From an uncultured Mucilaginibacter sp. (GTDB taxonomy: Bacteria > Bacteroidota > Bacteroidia > Sphingobacteriales > Sphingobacteriaceae), in the NCBI RefSeq assembly GCF_903913935.1, contig NZ_CAIWNH010000347.1:1-36648 (forward strand): a stretch of 36,648 bases of DNA, in the 5' to 3' direction. The translations under genes and the position numbers were made by a program. Below the pieces are notes generated by a model. That model was not told the origin of the DNA. It saw only the letters and a program-made list of their open reading frames with translations, and ran no database searches. Shown here in pieces: positions 25,798 to 35,394 of this stretch (the stretch's first letter is position 1; every line of letters starts with the position of its first letter).

Positions 25798-27960
25798 CTA
25801 GTGTTTTGATTGCTTAGAATGATTCCGTATCGCAGCTTTGTTTAATACCCAGCCGGCAAACTTTAAGTTCAGATGTTTCAGGTAGTCGATATATTGAGTT
25901 TGTGAGCGCGAGATCCCTTTATTGGTTTCAAAAATGGCGACGGCTTTGCAGCAAAATAATAACCATTCCTTTGATTGATTTAAAGAGTCAAGCGGCGGAA
26001 GATCGATCAGGATGATATCGTACCTGGATTTCAAGTCCTCAAATTCCCGTTGAATATTTTTTTCATCATTTATCTCCAGCAAAGTAATATCTCCGCCGCG
26101 ATTTCCTAAAACACTAATGGAGCTGTTATCTCTTTCGATGTAGGAATTGTTTCTGAAATAATCTTCCACAAATAGTTTGGGCTGAATAGTTTTGCTCAGG
26201 GTTGGATTATTAAAATTCCCGTCAATCAATAATACCTTTTTGTTTATTGCCGAATAGGAGTAGGCTAAGCTGGTTGCCACGAGTGTTTTTCCTTCGCCCG
26301 CCACCAGGCTGGTGATGCCCAATACCTTCCCACCCTTTAGTTCCTGGTCAATTTCAAACCTCACCGATCGCAGTAACTCTTTAAATTGCTGCATTTTTTG
26401 CTGGTTCTCTACATCCCACAGTTTTTTCAGATCAAGCTTTGGCCCGCTAATCAGGTTTAACGATCCTAATAAAGGTAATTGTGTGGCGTTTACCAGGTCA
26501 ATAGGTTCTTTAATATTATCGTCAAGGTAATAAAGTATAAATAAAATCAGCAGGCAGATCACAAAAGCACCTATGCCGCTTAACGCTATCAAAAGCATTT
26601 TCTTCGACGGTTCAGCCACATCTGGCGTAGCCGGTTCAACCTGCATCAGTTTTATTGAAAAATTCGACTGCAGATTAAGCGCGTTAAACTTATTCAATAC
26701 ATCAAGGTACTCCTGGCTGGCTATGGTTATATCAGATTCATAAGTTTTAACCTTCGCGTCAAAGGGCACCAGGCGGTCGTATTTTGCTTTTAAATCAGCA
26801 AGTTCTTTATCGATAGATTGTACGCTGTATTTTGCGAGGTCGCGGGTAACTTCAAGCTCTAATTTCTTAGCAACCAGGTTGTCTTTGTTTACCAATGGAT
26901 TGGTAATATATTTATCGGATGTGTTATCAATTTGTGCCGTAAGTTGTTTTTGCATCGAATCCAATGCAGGCTTATACGAGGGGTTAAACCCGCTGTGAAC
27001 GTATTCGTCATTTAATGTACGCAGTTGATCGGCTGTATTGGTGATCGATTGGTTATACTGGCTTATCGTCGACTCAATATATTGCCTGTCTTTTGGGTTA
27101 AACCTGTTATCAATGGCTTTAACTGCGCCATCGTAGGATTGGATATTTCGCTCGGCTTCAATTTTTTTATCATTGTAAATCAGCATTTGGGCGAAAATAT
27201 CTTTTGCCTGATCCTCAACATTTAAAATACCATTCTTTATTTTATACTGCTGGAGCGAATCTTTTTTATTATTCAGTGTGTTTCGTTTTTCTTCAAGCAA
27301 TTTTGATAAAAAATCTAATGCATTTGATTCATTTTGCTTTACGTTTACGGTATAGTAACTGATAAATTCCTTACTCAGCGTATTTACGATAAAAGCGGAT
27401 AGTTCCGGGTTTTCGGATGAATAGGTGATCCTAATAAAATCGCTTTCACCATCGCGTTCAATGTCGAGGTCCTTGCGGAGCGAACGCTCATCGTATTTCA
27501 TTGAGATCAAAAGTTCGTTTAATCCCTTTTCATCAGCACTATATAACGACAAAGGCTCGCCATTTTGAAGCTTTGCGCGGTAAACCAATAAAGCATGTTT
27601 GACGGCATCCGGGCTCAGATCTTTGAATTTGTGGTTAAGTTTTCTGAAAGGGGCAGGGCTGCTCAGGTCATGGATGATTAGCTGGTAGGAAACATTATCA
27701 ACCAGTTTTTTTAGTTTGATAATTTCGGTTAAGTTGCTGAACTCCCGGTTGATCTGGTCCTGCTGCGCGTTGGGGTTGTCTTTACTGTCAAGCAAATGCC
27801 TTGAAGCATCTACAATGCCAGTGGCAATTTGTGTGCTGGAAACATATTGGTCTGGAAGATTTTTGACAATAAAGTATGATGCAATTACCATTGCCAGAAC
27901 AATGATAACGATGATGTATTTATATTTGCCTACGAGTGAAAAATACGACGATAGTTCCAT
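25798..27960 (-). CDS. Wzc-like polysaccharide co-polymerase/tyrosine-kinase family protein with degenerate kinase domain
   Basis: Two TM segments flanking coiled coil; GITSLVAGEGKTLVATSLA (Walker A), VLLIDGNFNNP (degenerate A'), YDIILIDLPP (Walker B). Confidence 0.88.
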   Translation of the reverse strand: MELSSYFSLVGKYKYIIVIIVLAMVIASYFIVKNLPDQYVSSTQIATGIVDASRHLLDSKDNPNAQQDQINREFSNLTEIIKLKKLVDNVSYQLIIHDLSSPAPFRKLNHKFKDLSPDAVKHALLVYRAKLQNGEPLSLYSADEKGLNELLISMKYDERSLRKDLDIERDGESDFIRITYSSENPELSAFIVNTLSKEFISYYTVNVKQNESNALDFLSKLLEEKRNTLNNKKDSLQQYKIKNGILNVEDQAKDIFAQMLIYNDKKIEAERNIQSYDGAVKAIDNRFNPKDRQYIESTISQYNQSITNTADQLRTLNDEYVHSGFNPSYKPALDSMQKQLTAQIDNTSDKYITNPLVNKDNLVAKKLELEVTRDLAKYSVQSIDKELADLKAKYDRLVPFDAKVKTYESDITIASQEYLDVLNKFNALNLQSNFSIKLMQVEPATPDVAEPSKKMLLIALSGIGAFVICLLILFILYYLDDNIKEPIDLVNATQLPLLGSLNLISGPKLDLKKLWDVENQQKMQQFKELLRSVRFEIDQELKGGKVLGITSLVAGEGKTLVATSLAYSYSAINKKVLLIDGNFNNPTLSKTIQPKLFVEDYFRNNSYIERDNSSISVLGNRGGDITLLEINDEKNIQREFEDLKSRYDIILIDLPPLDSLNQSKEWLLFCCKAVAIFETNKGISRSQTQYIDYLKHLNLKFAGWVLNKAAIRNHSKQSKH

Positions 27961-27964
27961 AATT

Positions 27965-28651
27965 TTATTTTACGCTTTCCAGCTTGGTTCCCAACATTTC
28001 CTCAAGATTGGTTTTAGCCGTGAATAAAGCAAGTTCAGCCTGAACTCTAAATGAGTTTTGGTTATAAAGGTTTGTTAATGCCTGGCTATAAACCTCAAAA
28101 GTAGTTTCCCCTTTATCAAATGTGTGTTTAATTTGGTTTACTGCGGTTGTTGCATCCTGCACAGCATTTACCTTATTCCTGAGATCTGCCTGGGCCTCTA
28201 TATAGGCAAAATAAAACCGCTTTACCTGCGCTTCAATGGTTAAATCGTATTGGGCCTGGTTTTCTTCAGCAATTTTTACCGCTACCCTTGCGTTGTGGAT
28301 AGTATAAGGCCTCTCAAAAAGAGAGCCTATGCTAACGGTAGCCACCAATTGAAGCCCGTTAAAAATAATTGGATTGGTCGCGCTTGTTGTGGTTGAACCC
28401 TGCGGACTGTAAATATAGGAGGCGCTAATTGCATCAAGCCAGGTAAAACTGGCCTGGTGAAAACTGCTTTTTGCAATTTCGGTTTGGTAGGCAAGTGTTT
28501 TAACTTGCGGGTAGTTCTTTTTTGCTGTTGTAATCAGTTTTTCCAGGTACGGGTAGGATAAGTCCTGGAAGATGGTTGCCTGAGCATAGGTATTTCCGGC
28601 TAAAGTCAAAATAAATAATGAGAGCAATAGGGCCTTTAATTTATTATTCAT
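27965..28651 (-). CDS. Half-size TolC/outer membrane efflux-like protein
   Basis: Signal peptide; long helical heptads; AVKIAEENQAQYDLTIEAQVKRFYFAYIEAQADLRNK pattern; only 228 aa. Confidence 0.7.
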   Translation of the reverse strand: MNNKLKALLLSLFILTLAGNTYAQATIFQDLSYPYLEKLITTAKKNYPQVKTLAYQTEIAKSSFHQASFTWLDAISASYIYSPQGSTTTSATNPIIFNGLQLVATVSIGSLFERPYTIHNARVAVKIAEENQAQYDLTIEAQVKRFYFAYIEAQADLRNKVNAVQDATTAVNQIKHTFDKGETTFEVYSQALTNLYNQNSFRVQAELALFTAKTNLEEMLGTKLESVK

Positions 28652-28655
28652 TAGT

Positions 28656-29744
28656 TTAAACTTTTTCTTTCTGAAATACCGCCGGTACCGTTTTAAAAAG
28701 AATTTTCATATCCAACCAAAATGAATGGTTTTGTGCATAAAAATTATCCAGTTTCTTTCTTTCCCGTTCCGACATGTCCAATTTACCGCGTTTGGTTATT
28801 TGCCATAACCCGGTTAAACCTACCGGCCCTAAAAAACGCATCGACCACTCATTTGATGTCAGCATTTCCGCTTCATAAACCGGTAAAGGCCTGTTCCCGA
28901 CAAGTGACATATCACCCACCAAAATGTTGAACAATTGAGGCAACTCGTCGAGGCTCGAAGTTCGTAAAAAATTGCCGAGTTTAGTAATGCGGGGGTCGTC
29001 TTTAATTTTAACAAATGCGGCTTTTGTGCCTCCATCCTCATTTGCGTACTGATTTTGTGTGGATAACTCTATTAATAACTTGTCAGCATCTACCCTCATA
29101 GACCTGAATTTATAGAAATCAAACACCTTGTAGCCCGTTCCAACGCGTTTGCTTTTATACAGTACAGGCCCTTTTGACCCTACTTTCACTGCTATCGCAA
29201 TGAATAGCAACAAGGGTGAAAGTATCAAAAGCATTATTCCGGAAATAAGAATATCAATTAACCTTTTGCCCACAGGAATCCGGTAGGCAGTGTCAACTTC
29301 TTTTGAAATCTCGATCAGTTTTGGCTTGATGAGTTTGAATTTTACCAGGAAATTCAAACGCTCCCGAAGATCGGTCATCGCGAAAGGATAAATATAAAAG
29401 TCATGAACTTTTAACCTCATGGCATTTGTTTTTAAATCCTTGTCGTTTGACAGGGAAATCAAAACAATAATAAGCCCGTTGAACAGGAAATTCTGTTTTA
29501 AACGTTCGATCAGCCTGAAACACTCCCCGTTTTCATCAACTTCCAGCAGAATAATCTCGGGGATGGATAATATGGATTGATTACCCATATATTCTTCAAA
29601 CTCTTCCAGATTTTCATTGAAAATGATCTGAAAATAGTTATTTAGTTCGGAGGCAACCAAATCCTTTATCTGCGTACCGGCATACGCGATTCTGGTATGC
29701 GAGCCCGCATTTTCATTCCATTCAGTTGCTAGTGGAAGCGGCAT
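28656..29744 (-). CDS. Bacterial sugar transferase (initiating polyprenyl-phosphate sugar-1-P transferase) with N-terminal degenerate receiver-like domain
   Basis: KRLIDILISGIMLLILSPLLLFIAIAVKVGSKGPVLYKSKRVG, FDFYKFRSM, DPRITKLGNFLRTSSLDELPQLFNILVGDMSLVGNRPLP, GLTGLWQI. Confidence 0.92.
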   Translation of the reverse strand: MPLPLATEWNENAGSHTRIAYAGTQIKDLVASELNNYFQIIFNENLEEFEEYMGNQSILSIPEIILLEVDENGECFRLIERLKQNFLFNGLIIVLISLSNDKDLKTNAMRLKVHDFYIYPFAMTDLRERLNFLVKFKLIKPKLIEISKEVDTAYRIPVGKRLIDILISGIMLLILSPLLLFIAIAVKVGSKGPVLYKSKRVGTGYKVFDFYKFRSMRVDADKLLIELSTQNQYANEDGGTKAAFVKIKDDPRITKLGNFLRTSSLDELPQLFNILVGDMSLVGNRPLPVYEAEMLTSNEWSMRFLGPVGLTGLWQITKRGKLDMSERERKKLDNFYAQNHSFWLDMKILFKTVPAVFQKEKV

Positions 29745-30111
29745 AAATATTTATTACTTGTAGAATTGCAGTTTTCAATGAGGTTGGTTTAAAAGGCTTT
29801 GGCATGTAGGCGTCAACCTGGAAATGCATTTTGCTCACCTGTTCATCCAGATCATGCGCTGCTGACAGCATGATGATCGGTATATCGCGGAAAAGCCCGC
29901 TGATTTTAACGTTTTTTATAAACGATTGACCATCGAAATAGGGCATTTGAAGATCGGAAATGATCAAATCAGGGATATTCCCGTCTTCGAGCCATGAAAA
30001 AGCATCTATACCATTATTTCTCACTATTATTTCATAGTCTTTCGCGAGAATAAAATTAAGTAACTTTAAAATACTTAAATCGTCGTCAACTATTAGTATT
30101 CTCTTTTTCAT
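29722..30111 (-). CDS. Stand-alone response regulator receiver protein
   Basis: RILIVDDD, LIISDLQMPYFDG, IIMLSA, YMPKPF; all canonical REC residues present. Confidence 0.92.
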   Translation of the reverse strand: MKKRILIVDDDLSILKLLNFILAKDYEIIVRNNGIDAFSWLEDGNIPDLIISDLQMPYFDGQSFIKNVKISGLFRDIPIIMLSAAHDLDEQVSKMHFQVDAYMPKPFKPTSLKTAILQVINIYAASTSN

Positions 30112-30312
30112 TTAAATGCTAGTTTGCTAGTGTATTATTTAATTCCCCCTGATTACGTATTTTGGCAGCTAAAGGTTTTGAAAAACTGATGCCAATAACC
30201 TCTTTTTAATAATAAAACACTGATTTAGCATTTTTGTTAGCGATAAATCTGGTTTCATGTTTTATAAATATTATTCTACATCCGTAATATATGGTGGAAT
30301 ATTATTTATTTT

Positions 30313-31086
30313 TTAGAACGGGGCAAAGTTTTTATGAGCCAGATCCGTTTCCCAAAACCTCATACCAGTTATTTTGTCGCTGATTGCTGCACTTGCAAAA
30401 TAATCGTTACACAATGAAAAGGTGCTTATTACCCAATTATTTTGCGAAGATAAAATGTTTCCTTCCAGATAATGCTGGCCATCAAGGGATGGGATGAATT
30501 TAAGATCCTCATCCAGTCCTTTGCCCGTTGCTTTTGTTAATGCTTCCTTTCTTGTCCACAGTATAAAAAAGCGGTCTGCTGACTTTTCCTCATTTATAAA
30601 ACAGGATTCTTCGGGGCTGAAATATTCGTTGATGACATCATTAAAATCAAACGATTTATTTACCAGTTCGGTATCTATTCCAATTCCAGCGTCGGAAACA
30701 GCCAGGATGATCCAATCGCCCGAATGGGATAAGTTATAAAACAGTGGTGAGTCTTTTATATAGGGCTTTTTGTTTTCACCGGTTTCAATTTCTATCAACG
30801 CAGGCTTGCGATTTAAGTAGCGGCCCATGATTAGCTTTAAAGCGCCCCGGCTGATGATGAACCGGTCGCTGTCATGCTTGTGCAAAAACCGGTCGGCTTT
30901 AACCAGTTCATCCCGTGTTAGCAGTGTTGATAAACTTTGGATCAGTGATGAATTTTTATGGATGTTAATCCGCCAGATATCAGCCTGATTATTAATGCTG
31001 AAATTACATCCGGAGCTGTCATCCCATTTCACCTGGCTTAGAAAGCTGTTTGATACTTTTATTTGGACCATTCTTCGAAGTGTCAA
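30313..31086 (-). CDS. 4'-phosphopantetheinyl transferase (Sfp type)
   Basis: FYNLSHSGDWIILAVSDAGIGIDTELV and FFILWTRKEALTKATGKGL motifs. Confidence 0.92.
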   Translation of the reverse strand: MTLRRMVQIKVSNSFLSQVKWDDSSGCNFSINNQADIWRINIHKNSSLIQSLSTLLTRDELVKADRFLHKHDSDRFIISRGALKLIMGRYLNRKPALIEIETGENKKPYIKDSPLFYNLSHSGDWIILAVSDAGIGIDTELVNKSFDFNDVINEYFSPEESCFINEEKSADRFFILWTRKEALTKATGKGLDEDLKFIPSLDGQHYLEGNILSSQNNWVISTFSLCNDYFASAAISDKITGMRFWETDLAHKNFAPF

Positions 31087-31252
31087 TTCTTAGCCTAAAG
31101 TCTTAAGTTATGATTTATCAGGATGGTAATTTAGTCATTCTTCCCGACGTTTTGAATAGTTTAAATTAATATTTTATATTTATAGCTAATAAAATTGTAA
31201 AACGAATTGTATCAATACATTAGACCAAGGGATTTATCGCGGGCATCGCAAA

Positions 31253-34200
31253 TCAGGGTTTCAACACAGCTTCGTCCAGACATTTTTGCAGTATGCTTGC
31301 AAATATTTTATCATTGGGAGCTTTAAATATGGTATTGTGTTCTCCGGGGATCTTATGTATCCTTACGCCTTTAAGTGCATATGGTTTCCAACCCAGGTTT
31401 TCAAAATCATCCATGTAAAATGTTTTGTTTTCAGCCCTGAATACATCAACCGAAATATCATAAGGTTTAAGCTGGTAATATTTTTCAGCATATTCGTTCA
31501 TCACATCTACTTTGTTTGAATAGCCGAAGATTCCCGCCTGGGTTTGGTTTTTACCATACCTCAAATTCCAGTAGTAACGGATAAACCTGCGTTTGATATT
31601 GGTGCCGGTGTTAACTAAAGTATACCTGAAACCATTACTGAAAGTTAATGTATAAAAGAAGCGTTTGATAAAAAACTTGCCTCTTTTAAACAGTTTTAAT
31701 AAAGCAGGGTCATAGTGTGGCGAGCGGTATGCGTAGGTATCAAACATAGCCAGCATTTTTACTTCTTTTCCTAACGCTTCTAATTGCCTTGCCATTTCAA
31801 AGGCTATAATGCCACCAAATGAATAGCCTGCGAGCGCATAAGGGCCGCTCGGGTTTTGTTCAATTATCGCCGCAATATAATGCGCCGCTATATCTTCAAT
31901 TTTATCAAGCGGTTCATCAACCCCGTCAAGGCCTTTTGCCTGCAATCCGTAAACAGGTTGCTCAGGCGACATATTCATTGCCAGGGTATTAAACAATAAC
32001 ACATTTAAACCCGCTCCGTGTACCATATACAATGGCATTTTACTTCCCTTGGGTTTAATAGGCACCAATGAATCCCAGGTAATTGATTTTCCCGGCTCAA
32101 ACAATTGTGCCAGCTTTTCAACTGTAGGCGATTCAAATAAAGTAGCGAGCGGCAAACGTTTCCCGGTTTCTTTTTCAATGCGGCCCATAACTTTTACGGC
32201 GATCAGCGAATGCCCGCCCAATTCAAAAAAGTTATCATGTACGCCAATTTTTTTAACGCCCAGGTACTCAATCCATATGTTTGTTAAAGTCTTTTCGATA
32301 TCAGTTCGTGGAGCCACATAAACATGTGTTTCTTCGGTAATAACCGCGCCGTGTTTTGCCAATGCCTTTCTGTCAACTTTCCCGTTGGGGGTTAACGGCA
32401 TTGCGGGTACAGTAATAAAATTATCAGGCACCATATAATCCGGCACCGATTTTTTCAACGATTCTTTCCAATTTGATATTTGGGCGGCAGCCGTTATATT
32501 GCGAAGGTTTTCCGGGTCGAGCACCACAAATGCAACCAGTTTGTCAACACCCAACTGGTCGGGACGTGCAATAACGACTGCTTCTTTAATATCTTTTTCT
32601 TTTTCAAGCTGAAATTCAATTTCACCTGTTTCGATGCGATAGCCCCTTATTTTTACCTGGGCGTCTATGCGGCCAAGGCATTCAATCTCGCCATTGTGCA
32701 TGTATTTACCAAGATCGCCTGTGCGGTACATTTTGGCGCCGGGCACTTTGACAAAAGGATCATCAAGGAATTTTTCGGCGGTCAATTCGGGCCGGTTTAA
32801 ATAGCCTTTGGCAACGCCGTCGCCACCGATGTAAATTTCACCGGCAACACCGGGTGCAAGTGGTTTTAAAAACTTATCTAAAATATAGATGGTTGTATTA
32901 TTGATGGGCCTGCCGATCGAAATAACTTTATCATCAGCAGTTAAATGTTTGATAGTCGACCATACAGTTGTTTCAGTAGGTCCGTAAACATTCCACAAGG
33001 AAGATGCCCGCGTTAAGAGTTTTTGTGCCAGGTCCTGCGGAAGCGCTTCTCCGCCGCAAATTACTTTTAACGGATTTTTTTCGCTCCAACCGGCCTCCAG
33101 CATTATCCTCCAGGTATATGGAGTGGCCTGCATAATAGTTACGCGCTCTTTCTTGATGATATCCAGTAAAGCACGCCCGTCTTTAGCGGTGGCACTGTCG
33201 GCCAGGATGATCTCGGCCCCGGTGATTAATGGCAGAAATATCTCCAGCCCAGCAATATCAAAACTGATGGTTGTAACAGCCAGTAATTTATCACTTGCTG
33301 TAATACCCGGCGCCTTTTGCATACTGGTTAAAAAGTTTACCAGGTTATGATGTGCTATTTGTACGCCTTTTGGATTTCCGGTTGAACCTGAAGTATAAAG
33401 CATGTAAACCAGGTTATTGCCGTCAACATGAACATTCGGATCGGTGGTTTCATATTCCGGCAGGCTTTGCCATTCGTCTTCTAAAATCAATTCCTTAGCG
33501 GCCGACTCATAATAACCTTTATATTTAAGCGACGTTAATAAAACCACTGCCTTTGAATCTTCAAGCATGTAGTTAATGCGGTTCAATGGAAACTGGGGAT
33601 CAAGCGGAATGTACACCGCGCCGGTTTTCATGATCGCTAACAGCGATACCAGCATTTCAACTGATCTGTCGAGCGCGAAAGCTACGCAATCTGCTTTTTT
33701 AACGCCATTTTTTATCAATAAACGGGCTAACTGGTTTGCCTGCTCATCCAATTGCCTGTAAGTGACCTTTTGCTCGCCAAAAGTGATGGCGGTTTTATCT
33801 GGGATTGTTTCGGCTTTTTCTGAAAATAATTGATGTACAGGGGTATACATTGGATAGGGGTATTGGGTGTTATTCCAGGCGTTTAATTGTGATTGTATTT
33901 CTCCGGCATTTAAAACAGGAATATTTTTAATTAATATTTCGGGTTGTTTAACTAATTCAGTAAGTAAAAATTCAAAGCTATCCATCATACGCTTGATGGT
34001 TGCAGCTTTAAATAATTGTGTATTATATGACCATTCAAGCGTTGGCGCTTCTTCGTGACCAGCGATATTTAAAAATAATTCAAAATTTTCAAATTCACGC
34101 GGATTACTGATCAATCTATGCTGTAACGCATAAAAGTTTACATCATTATCAAGGCCCATGTCAATATTAAACATTACCGGCACCAGTGGAATCCGGGAAG

Positions 34201-35392
34201 AATCGCGGGTGATGTTTAATTTTTTCAAAAGGCTGCCAAAGGTATACAACTGGTGATCATAGGCGTCAAGTACGTCAGATCTTCGTTGTTTTAAATAGTT
34301 TTTGAAAGACAGATCCCCTTTAGGGAAGCTTCGGAGTGCAAGCAAATTTACACAATGACCAACCAGGCGGTAATTATCCGTAGCAGGTTGCCCTGCTGCA
34401 GGTAAACCAACGATTATTTCGTCCTGGCCGGTTAACTGGTGTAAAAAAATCTCGAAAGCGGCCAGCAAGGTGGTCACGAAGCTGCTGCCGGTACTTTTAC
34501 CCAGGTTTTTAACTTCGTTTGCCAGGGTGCTGTTTAAGGTGTAATCTTCGCGGTGGCTTTTATAGGTACGTGTGGCCGGACGCGGGAAATCAACAGGGAT
34601 ATTCAGTGTGTGATCGCTTCCTTCAAACTGCTTTATCCAATAGTCTTCGGTTTCCTTGTAGGATTCACTTTTTTCCAGTGATTGTTCAGCAATGGCATAA
34701 TCGCTGAAAAGTGGGCCTTTGCGAAGGTTTATATATTCGCCTTTGGCATGCGCTGAATAGATCTTGCTCAGATCCTGCATCATGATGCCGATCGACCAGC
34801 CGTCGCACACGATGTGGTGTACTACAAACGTTAAATAATGTTCTTTTTCGCTCAGTTTAAATAAGGAAGTTTTAAAAAGCGGCCCGTTGATCAGGTCGAA
34901 AGGCGTAAGTACATATTGCTTATTATATGCTTTTATATAGGCATCCTGCTGTTCCGCTGTTTTCGACGAGATATCATGAAAATCGACATCCAGCTTTACG
35001 TTTTTAAATATACAGCTATGCGTACCGTCGCCGCTAAAGGTCATTTTAAGGGACTGGTGCATATTTACCACATCCTGCAAAGCACGGAACATGGCATCCT
35101 TGTTAAATTCGCCGGTTAATACAATGGTAAAACTCTCATTGAATGCACAACTGGCGTCCGCGTCGCCGATGAGGCAAGAGGCCCATATCTCGGTTTGTGA
35201 TTCCGTAGCAGGGGCGATCAATTCGATCTCGGGCCCGCCGAAAGGATCAAATTCAACCGGGGTGGTTTCATACACCGGGCTGATATTGTTTAGCAAAGCC
35301 TCTGTTTCCTGTGCTGAAACCGAAACGTCCGGTTCTGCGAACGGATCAAACTCTACCGGCCTTATATCAATCACTGAATTAGATGTTTCCAA
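31253..35392 (-). CDS. Nonribosomal peptide synthetase, C-A-PCP-TE
   Basis: C domain HHIVCDGWS; A3 YMLYTSGSTGNPKG; A5 VYGPTETTVWST; A10 NGKVDRK; PCP DNFFELGGHSL; TE GYSFGG and GEHN; apparent TTG start. Confidence 0.96.
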   Translation of the reverse strand: METSNSVIDIRPVEFDPFAEPDVSVSAQETEALLNNISPVYETTPVEFDPFGGPEIELIAPATESQTEIWASCLIGDADASCAFNESFTIVLTGEFNKDAMFRALQDVVNMHQSLKMTFSGDGTHSCIFKNVKLDVDFHDISSKTAEQQDAYIKAYNKQYVLTPFDLINGPLFKTSLFKLSEKEHYLTFVVHHIVCDGWSIGIMMQDLSKIYSAHAKGEYINLRKGPLFSDYAIAEQSLEKSESYKETEDYWIKQFEGSDHTLNIPVDFPRPATRTYKSHREDYTLNSTLANEVKNLGKSTGSSFVTTLLAAFEIFLHQLTGQDEIIVGLPAAGQPATDNYRLVGHCVNLLALRSFPKGDLSFKNYLKQRRSDVLDAYDHQLYTFGSLLKKLNITRDSSRIPLVPVMFNIDMGLDNDVNFYALQHRLISNPREFENFELFLNIAGHEEAPTLEWSYNTQLFKAATIKRMMDSFEFLLTELVKQPEILIKNIPVLNAGEIQSQLNAWNNTQYPYPMYTPVHQLFSEKAETIPDKTAITFGEQKVTYRQLDEQANQLARLLIKNGVKKADCVAFALDRSVEMLVSLLAIMKTGAVYIPLDPQFPLNRINYMLEDSKAVVLLTSLKYKGYYESAAKELILEDEWQSLPEYETTDPNVHVDGNNLVYMLYTSGSTGNPKGVQIAHHNLVNFLTSMQKAPGITASDKLLAVTTISFDIAGLEIFLPLITGAEIILADSATAKDGRALLDIIKKERVTIMQATPYTWRIMLEAGWSEKNPLKVICGGEALPQDLAQKLLTRASSLWNVYGPTETTVWSTIKHLTADDKVISIGRPINNTTIYILDKFLKPLAPGVAGEIYIGGDGVAKGYLNRPELTAEKFLDDPFVKVPGAKMYRTGDLGKYMHNGEIECLGRIDAQVKIRGYRIETGEIEFQLEKEKDIKEAVVIARPDQLGVDKLVAFVVLDPENLRNITAAAQISNWKESLKKSVPDYMVPDNFITVPAMPLTPNGKVDRKALAKHGAVITEETHVYVAPRTDIEKTLTNIWIEYLGVKKIGVHDNFFELGGHSLIAVKVMGRIEKETGKRLPLATLFESPTVEKLAQLFEPGKSITWDSLVPIKPKGSKMPLYMVHGAGLNVLLFNTLAMNMSPEQPVYGLQAKGLDGVDEPLDKIEDIAAHYIAAIIEQNPSGPYALAGYSFGGIIAFEMARQLEALGKEVKMLAMFDTYAYRSPHYDPALLKLFKRGKFFIKRFFYTLTFSNGFRYTLVNTGTNIKRRFIRYYWNLRYGKNQTQAGIFGYSNKVDVMNEYAEKYYQLKPYDISVDVFRAENKTFYMDDFENLGWKPYALKGVRIHKIPGEHNTIFKAPNDKIFASILQKCLDEAVLKP
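35240..35360 (-). repeat. Duplicated linker encoding PVEFDPF twice ahead of the C domain
   Basis: aaaggatcaaattcaaccgg (35241-35260) and aacggatcaaactctaccgg (35340-35359). Confidence 0.8.
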
Positions 35393-35394
35393 AA

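Noticed and set aside
30169-30258. 29-aa reading frame between the PPTase and the response regulator (MKPDLSLTKMLNQCFIIKKRLLASVFQNL)
   Set aside because: Very short and in AT-rich DNA; no supporting feature beyond an ATG.
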